From assembly GCA_001632435.1 (NCBI GenBank), contig KV423917.1, positions 290,184 through 354,183 of the forward strand: a stretch of DNA of 64,000 nt, read 5' to 3'. The notes under the pieces were generated by a model, which was not told the DNA's origin, made no database searches, and saw nothing but the letters and a program-made list of their open reading frames with translations. Position 1 is the stretch's first letter; each line of letters starts with the position of its first letter. This DNA comes from Calocera cornea HHB12733. Taxonomy: Eukaryota > Basidiomycota > Dacrymycetes > Dacrymycetales > Dacrymycetaceae. This document shows, piece by piece, positions 57,932 to 64,000 of the stretch. The position numbers were made by a program, and so were the translations under genes.

Positions 57932-59220
57932 GTGTCCCTCGCGCCGCTCCAGGGCGTTGTGCGTCGCCCAGGAGCCTCCACCAATTTGTTGCTACGCAGC
58001 GCAGGACGGGAGAAGGCTTCGGAGAGGGTGTGAAAACGCTGCCGGGGCCGATGCCGGGGGCGAGGCTCACTCTGTTCGGTTCACTCGGTTCGCTCCCAGG
58101 TTCTGAGCTGCTGGGAAGCGCTGGGCTGGGCTGGGCTGAGCGAGGCATTAGACTTAGACTTATGGACTTGGCTCTGGGTTCGGGTGAACGGCGTCAGCCT
58201 ACATACAGTACGCGTGCAGTACGGGCGGCCTGTGAGGAAGGAGCGTCTGCGCACGCCCGGGCTGCGAGGGTTCGGGCTTGTTCTGTGCAGAAAGTACGCG
58301 CTGGAACGAATGTAATGCACTGTAATGCGATGCACTACTGCTGACTGGTGCAGCAGCGGCGTCGGCAGCAGTGTGCAGTGTGCAGTGGTAGTGGGTCACA
58401 AAGGGCCCCGGACTCGGAGGTGCAAAGAATTTGCGAGCCGCGTGCTCCGGCTGCTCCGCAATACAGCCACAGGTGAGGAGCGTGCCTGAGGAGCTGGAGC
58501 CCCGACGCGGGTTCGCACTTGGGGTTGACAGTTGACAGACAGGCCCTGGGGGTGTTATCAACGTGCGCACGTTTGGGGCGCGCGGGAATGCGGGTAATTC
58601 CTGGTTTGCTGCTTTTTGGAGCGGGTGTGGGTGTGGGGAGGAGCTGGTGAGTGTATGTATGCATGCATGTGGGTGGGTGAGGCGAGGCATGGAGGGCGAG
58701 TCGGCACCGCACCGCACGTGCATTCCCCGGCATTGGTACCGAGTGCGACGGTGTGGAATGCTAGTGATGGTGCAACCGGGCGATGATATGATATGATAGT
58801 GCAGGCCGCAGAGGGTGTGGGACAGGGCGTGCCAAGGGGGAGCAGTGGGAACGGGGGGGGGGTGCTCGAGGGTGCGGACTACTGGCCGCTCTCGCCCGGA
58901 GGCAGTCAAAGTCGAGGGAGCTGAGAGGGTCCAGGGGCACCGCCCACGGCCCTCGCCCAATCAGGAGCCGCGTCCCCGTCGGCTGTTTCCCTCCCCCGTC
59001 TGGCTCCATGTCTAAGCCCACCCTCGACTCCCGCCGTCCTCGCCAGCCTCTGCACGCTCCCCACCGCCGTCCACACACACACACCGCCCCCGCGCTCTAG
59101 CACTCTCCTCTCCTCCTCACCGTACCCAGCAGCACCTTCCTTCTTCCTCCTCCCACTGCCATCACACCCGTAACCATCCGCCCTTTTGGCCTCTCTCCCC
59201 GACACCCCCGCACCCCGGCC

Positions 59221-61943
59221 ATGCGCGCAACGATGGCCACCACAACCGCGACCGCGCTCCCCTCACCGCCCCTCTCGACCGCAGAGCGCGTCGAGCGCAC
59301 CTGGAAGTCCGTCTTCCGCATCCCGGGCTCAAAGCGCACCCCCTCCCCCGCACAGACCACCCACAGCACCCTCCTCCAGATCGACACCTCCCCGCCCACA
59401 GACTACATCGCCGTCCACGCCTATCCCTACCCCGACCCGTCTCTCACCGCAGCGCGCAAGGACTTCCCCCCGACACCATCAACATCCTACGCCAAGTCGG
59501 ACGGGTCAAGCCAGACGCCCTCGCTCGAGTCCTCCACATCCCAAGGCCTCCTCAGGGAGAAGAAGTCCTCCTCCCAGCTGGCCACGCCCTCCCTGGGCGG
59601 CAGCAGCTCGACGCGCGCGCCCTCCCTCTCCCCGACAAACGGCAACGGCCTGTCCTCCCCCATCGCCCCCTCCCCATCCAGCACGCGCCTCTCGCTCAAG
59701 TCCGTCAAGCGCCAGACATCCCGCCTCGGCCTCTCCTCAGCCGCATCCACCACGCCAAAGTCAAAATCTTACACCGTCCCCGGCCTCGGCCTAGGCGGCT
59801 TCCCAAGCATGGGCATGGGCATTAACCTCGCCTCCCCGCTCGGCTCGCCAAAGCTCGAGAAGCCCCCCCAGGCCCAGTCCAGCATCTCCCCGCTCTCCCC
59901 CAAAGCAGTCTCCCGCTTCATACGGCGCGTCGCGTCCGCGCCGAACGCAAAGGCGCTCTTCCAGGGTGGCGGCTCCGGCTCGGGCTCCCCAGGCACACAC
60001 CACACGCGGAACGGCCTCCTGTCTCCCCCCTTGCCGGACGTGCCCCCGCTCCCGCCGACGCTGGACGAGGAGCGGGAGCCGACCGGCCGGGGAAGTGACA
60101 AGACAGACAGCATGGACACGGCCTCGTCGATGAGCATGAGCGCGGACGCGTCGGGGCCGATGATGAACCTGAACCTGTCCATCCCGCCCGGCCGGCGACG
60201 CGCGAACACCAAGACGGGCCGCCCGCCGCCCAGCCCCATCATCGCCCTCGGCAAGCCGCCGGGGAAGGAGGGCTTCCGCAGGACGTACTCGTCCGCGTCC
60301 ATCAAGGTCAGGCAGGTCGAGGTTGGCCCGAGCAGCTTCCAGAAGATCAAGTTGCTTGGACGGGGGGACGTGGGGAAGGTGTACCTTGTGAGGGAGAAGA
60401 AGAGCAGCAAGCTGTATGCGATGAAAGGTGAGGACCAACTCATTGGTTGTTAGTACGGCGCACTGACGGGATGTTTCCAGTACTCTCGAAGAAGGAGATG
60501 ATCGAGCGCAAGAAGATCAAGCGCGCGCTTGCAGAGCAAGAGATCCTGGCCACCGCCAACCACCCGTTCATCGTGACCCTCTACCACTCCTTCCAGTCCG
60601 AGGACTTCCTCTACTTCTGCATGGAGTACTGCATGGGCGGCGAGTTCTTCCGCGCGCTGCAGAACAAGCCCGGCAAGTGCCTCAAGGAGGACGAGGCGCG
60701 GTTCTACGCCGCCGAGGTGGTCGCCGCGCTCGAGTACCTGCACCTCATCGGCTGCGTTTACAGGGACCTGAAGCCCGAGAGTGAGCTGCCCAGCGCCCGT
60801 GACTCCGCGCCATGCAGAGAGACTAACAGCCGCTTAGACATCCTCCTCCATCAGTCGGGGCACATCATGCTGTCCGACTTTGACCTGGCCAAGCAGCACA
60901 GCTCGGCCGGCGGCCGCCCGGCGGGCATATCTCGTGCAGATCCCAGCGGGGTAAGTCGCATCCCTTCCAATCCAAATGTTGGTCGAAGGAGCCGCTGACA
61001 AAGCCCTGGCATGTAGCCCCCCATGGTCGACACACGGACGTGCATCTCCGACTTCCGCACAAACTCGTTTGTAGGCACCGAGGGTGAGTCAGCCGTCATC
61101 ATCGCTCCCCGCGCCGACCAAGGCTAATACTGGTGCTTGTTCTCGTTCGTGTTCGGCAGAGTACATCGCCCCCGAGGTCATCAACAACAAGGGCCACACC
61201 GCCGCGGTGGACTGGTGGACGCTCGGGATCCTCATCTACGAGATGATTGTATGTGCCAATCCAACTCTGCCGGGTCGAGGCTCGGCCATACGCGGACGCT
61301 GACGCCGACCCTTTTTTCTTCTAATTCAGTTCGCAACAACCCCCTTCAAGTCCAACAACCGCCTCAACACCTTTACAAACGTCCTCAACGCCGACCCGTG
61401 GTTCCACCCGAACGCGCCGGTCTCCCCGTACGTGTCGGGCGTGCTCGGATCGTATCTGTCTCGCACTAATTCTTCTTTCGCCTTTTTTTCTTCTTGCAGA
61501 GCGTGCAAGGACATCATCTTCCGGCTATTGGACAAGCACGAGGCGACGCGGCTGGGTAGCCGGTCCGGCGCGAGCGAGGTCAAGAATCACAAGTGGTTCA
61601 GCAAGATCCACTGGGCGCTTCTGCGAAACCAGACGCCGCCGGTACGTTGCGCCGCTCATTACTCTCTGCGATTACGTAACGTGGCGCTCATTCGCCGCAT
61701 TTGTTGCAGATCGTCCCGTCCACCTCGAACGGCGTCGACGCGGTCAACTTCCGCATGATGCGCGACTCGCGCTCCCTCGACCTCGAGAACCAGGTCATCA
61801 CCGCCGTCGCCGGCCGCTCCGCGCCCGGCACGCCGGGGCTGAACGAGCCCGACGGAATGGAGCTCGTGAAACGCGATGGCTCGCAGGAGGACCTCTTTCA
61901 GGGTTTCTCCAGCATCACCCTCCTGCACGACGGCGAGTCATGA
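59221..61943 (+). CDS. AGC-family serine/threonine kinase, Nrc-2 / flippase kinase (Fpk1/Kin82) type
   Basis: Eight exons, 59221-60427, 60481-60780, 60838-60950, 61017-61083, 61160-61248, 61330-61427, 61500-61641 and 61710-61943, give 749 residues. The first ~370 are Ser/Pro-rich disorder; the start could also be ATG 59233. The catalytic domain has [18 protein letters not shown] (Lys402), YRDLKPEN (Asp498) and DFD at 516-518 in place of DFG. An activation-loop insert of about 40 residues follows, then [31 protein letters not shown] and the C-terminal [15 protein letters not shown] motif. DFD plus the insert is known from fungal Nrc-2/Fpk1 and plant AGCVIII kinases, so it should be active. Relatives phosphorylate phospholipid flippases and control polarity and conidiation. 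Confidence 0.93.
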
Positions 61944-62529
61944 CCCCCGCTTTCCGACCCGGCCTGTTGACCTTGCTTGTTTCCCTTCCTTTCCCTTTCA
62001 TCTCCTTCCATTCTCGTCGAACCTTGCATTATTATATTGTCCACGCCACGCATCCTCTCCCTGCAAAACCTCGCCAGCAATCAATCCTTCAATACTCCAA
62101 TCTTCCCTCTTGTGTAACTGAACCAACTCCCGCTCCCGCGCTGCATACTTCCCTTCCCTCCATCCTGTCCTATCGTATCCTCTCCTGTCCTGTTCCGCTC
62201 AACCTTCGTTTTTCCTACCTCGTTCGTTTCCACTCTCTCGTCTTGTTGATTCTTATTATCGCTCTGGATATTTGGCACGAAAAAAAAAACTCCCGCTCCG
62301 GCGCCGGCTCGGTTCCCATTGGACGTCCCCCTTGCCCTTGTTGGCCCCAACAGTCAATCAATCAAATCAATCAAATTCAAATTAATAGAATGCATTGGTT
62401 TTTCATACAAAAATGCTATGACGCGGTGCGCTGTGTAGGAGTGTGGAAAAAACGGGCGACAGTCGGACCCCTCGGACGCGGCAGGGCCGGTGCCGCTCCG
62501 CCGCACTGCACTAGGTGACAAAGTGAGGA
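61944..62529. other. Convergent 3' intergenic region
   Basis: 586 bp between kinase and the minus-strand gene. C/T-rich first half, then CAATCAATCAAATCAATC-type short repeats near 62,352-62,375; consistent with 3' untranslated ends. Confidence 0.4.
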
Positions 62530-63520
62530 TTACCGCCCGACGAGAGTGCTCCACCAGCTTTTGCCCGCCGGCGATCCGGGCGATTTATTCTCGTTCTGAG
62601 CGCGGGCCGAGCCAGGGCCAGGGGCCGGCGAGGTCCCCGCCGCTGTCTCCCTGTGCACCGCATCCCCCTCCCCCGGCGCCCTCGTCATCCCCTCAGGCCC
62701 GGTGGGGTTAACCAACGTCGGGAGCGTAGCGGCCAGCACGTGGAGCTCGCTGCCCCCCTCCCGGCCGCGCATCTCTGCTTCTTGCGCGCGTTGGCGCTGG
62801 GAATGCAGCATGTCGTACTCTGCTTGGAGGGAGGACAGCTCTTGCGTGATCTCGGTCGTGAAACGCGATTGGGCGAGGTGGGAGCGGAGCATTTGCAGGG
62901 ACTGAGGGGGGTCAGGGGGGGAGGAGGGGAGGAGATGGGATGGGATGGGAATGAGTGGGTGGGGGTGAGAAGAGGGAGGGGGGAGGGGAAGGGGGGAGGG
63001 AGGAGGGGGGGGGATGGGAAGGCAAGCGCTGGGTGGGAGGGCAAGCCAAGTATTGGGTAGGAAGGAAGGGAGAGCAAGGGATGATGACATAGGATAGGGA
63101 TGGGAATAGGGAATAGCAATAGAGTAGGAGGTGGGTTGATGTATGTATGTGGGGCTGTCCAAGGGCGTCGGCACATGGGGAAACATGTGGATGTCGTCCC
63201 GTGGGAGCGATAGGATGAGACAGAGAAGAGAAGGGAAAAGGGAAAAGGAAAAGGAACACGGGATGTGGACGCACGAGGAAGACTGCACTGCCGATGACGA
63301 TTATAGGCAGCCAGGTGGGGAGGAGCTGGCTGTAGAACAGCGCGTGCTTCGACTTTTCCTTTTCGTGTCCGTTGGGCTTCTGCGGGGGGGGAGGAGGGGC
63401 GGGTGACTCGGTCGAGTATGTCCGCCGGACGACGGGCCGGGCTAGTGCGACCCATTTCTGGGTGAGCATGGGGCGGGGTGCGAGTCGGCGGAGGAGGCGG
63501 AGGTCGGGCGTCCGGGCCAT
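62530..63520 (-). CDS. Probable mitochondrial single-pass membrane protein with coiled coil, unrecognised
   Basis: Two exons, 63520-63275 and 62901-62530, join in phase 0 to give 205 residues. The N-terminus is an Arg/Leu-rich presequence (MARTPDLRLLRRLAPRPML, then ALARPVVRRTYSTES), followed by a Pro-rich linker, a membrane helix (LLPTWLPIIVIGSAVFL) ending exactly at the splice site, and a coiled coil (SLQMLRSHLAQSRFTTEIT, QELSSLQAEYDMLHSQRQR). The C-terminus is loose and ends KSWWSTLVGR. The layout suggests an inner-membrane protein with a helical domain. The intron is 373 nt, far above the local norm. The frame stays open through part of it, so other splice forms are possible. Family not recognised. 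Confidence 0.6.
62903..63020 (+). repeat. Purine-rich G-tract inside an intron
   Basis: About 118 nt, almost only G and A on the plus strand, with more than ten G-runs of three to nine. It lies in the 373-nt intron of the minus-strand gene, so the transcript carries the pyrimidine strand and the G-rich strand is the template. Confidence 0.85.
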
Positions 63521-64000
63521 TGCTGTTGTGTTGTGGACTGGAGTGGACTAGTAGGATCGCTGTTGCGGAGTGCGCGTCGACGGTCGAGTGAGGCGGCAAG
63601 CGCCCAGGGATGCAAGTGTGGGCCGGTGGGTTAAGTAATGTGGATTACCTGGATTGGTGATCCTCTGTCTGGCCCACGCATTCGGGGATCGTGGGCGGGG
63701 GGAAGACGCGGCGGGCGTCGGACGATGGGCGGACGGGCGGGTGGCGAGACGGGTGGCGAGCGGGGGGGGTGTGCTGAGTCAAGGGGGGCGAGTCAGGGCG
63801 AGCGGCAATGGACGGCGCAGGGTCGGAGGCAGCCGGGGCCTCGCATGCGAAAGCACCCGTTAGTCATGCATGCTCCTGTGGGCGGGCCCCCCGACTCCCC
63901 GCGGTCCATGTCCAGCGCCCGACGGCCAAAAAGCCATTCGGCACTCTCCTCGGCCTCCCTCTCCCCGCCTTCGACTCCCCCCTTCCCTCCTTCCGCTTTC
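63521..64000. other. Promoter side of the last gene, to window end
   Basis: 480 bp with G-runs (near 63,763-63,790) and C/T-rich end; no gene start is seen before the window closes. Confidence 0.35.

Larger units (their letters stand above)
50601..59220. other. 8.6-kb divergent region without supportable genes
   Basis: This lies between the 5' ends of the HSF-type gene and the kinase gene. The first ~500 bp hold long G-runs on the plus strand. From about 51.5 to 58.8 kb only short, overlapping frames on all strands exist, none with a domain, a presequence or consistent splice partners. Degenerate repeats occur near 56.6-57.4 kb and short tandem repeats near 57.7, 57.9 and 58.8 kb. The last 200 bp before the kinase are C/T-rich, like other promoters here. 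No tRNA is recognised. Confidence 0.5.

Noticed and set aside
60838..60950. DFD in place of DFG as a sign of a dead kinase
   Set aside because: DFD is normal for Nrc-2/Fpk1 and AGCVIII kinases; Lys, HRD-type Asp and APE are all present.

Overview
This window reads as a filamentous basidiomycete nuclear genome, probably Agaricomycetes. Genes are GC-rich and carry many introns of about 45-60 nt with GT...AG ends. The gene set is fungal: Zn2Cys6 and HSF-type regulators, an Nrc-2/Fpk1-type kinase and a DUF1748 protein. All exon joins were worked out by hand from reading frame, splice dinucleotides and family conservation; each join quoted keeps the frame.

Layout. (1) 1-4,110 is a degenerate repeat array whose units carry TCACGTGAT boxes. 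One unit is split by a 1.9-kb Mutator-like (MULE) transposon with 83-bp terminal inverted repeats and a 9-bp target duplication; its transposase frame is broken by two TGA codons. (2) 4.2-10.1 kb holds an intronless O-fucosyltransferase-like membrane protein, an unrecognised probable mitochondrial protein, a DUF1640/MCUR1-like mitochondrial coiled-coil protein and PYM. (3) 10.1-15.7 kb is gene-poor around one nine-exon short-chain dehydrogenase. (4) 15.7-19.1 kb is a Zn2Cys6 transcription factor. (5) 20.2-25.7 kb holds a PABPN1/Pab2-type poly(A)-binding protein and a large eIF4A-like protein whose helicase motifs have decayed. (6) 26.1-33.2 kb is compact: ELP2, an AcpS-type phosphopantetheinyl transferase, PET191, IBA57 and an LDAH-like lipid hydrolase, with two divergent pairs sharing promoters of about 100 bp. 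(7) 33.8-47 kb holds a membrane-anchored ALDH3-type dehydrogenase, a small membrane protein, an acyl-CoA dehydrogenase, hexokinase, a DUF1748 microprotein, OST2/DAD1, an SOD-fold mitoribosomal protein and a TVP38/TMEM64 protein. (8) 48.5-50.6 kb is an HSF-domain regulator. (9) 50.6-59.2 kb has no gene I can support. (10) 59.2-63.5 kb holds an Nrc-2/Fpk1-type kinase and a probable mitochondrial membrane coiled-coil protein whose intron is a long purine/pyrimidine tract.

Themes. Many products are mitochondrial, and PPTase, PET191 and IBA57 sit together, all linked to mitochondrial acyl-carrier, copper-oxidase or Fe-S maturation. Fatty aldehyde dehydrogenase, acyl-CoA dehydrogenase and lipid hydrolase form a loose lipid-oxidation neighbourhood. 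The items most worth a second look are the pseudo-helicase, the MULE nested in a TCACGTGA repeat, and the 8.6-kb divergent gap between the HSF-type gene and the kinase.
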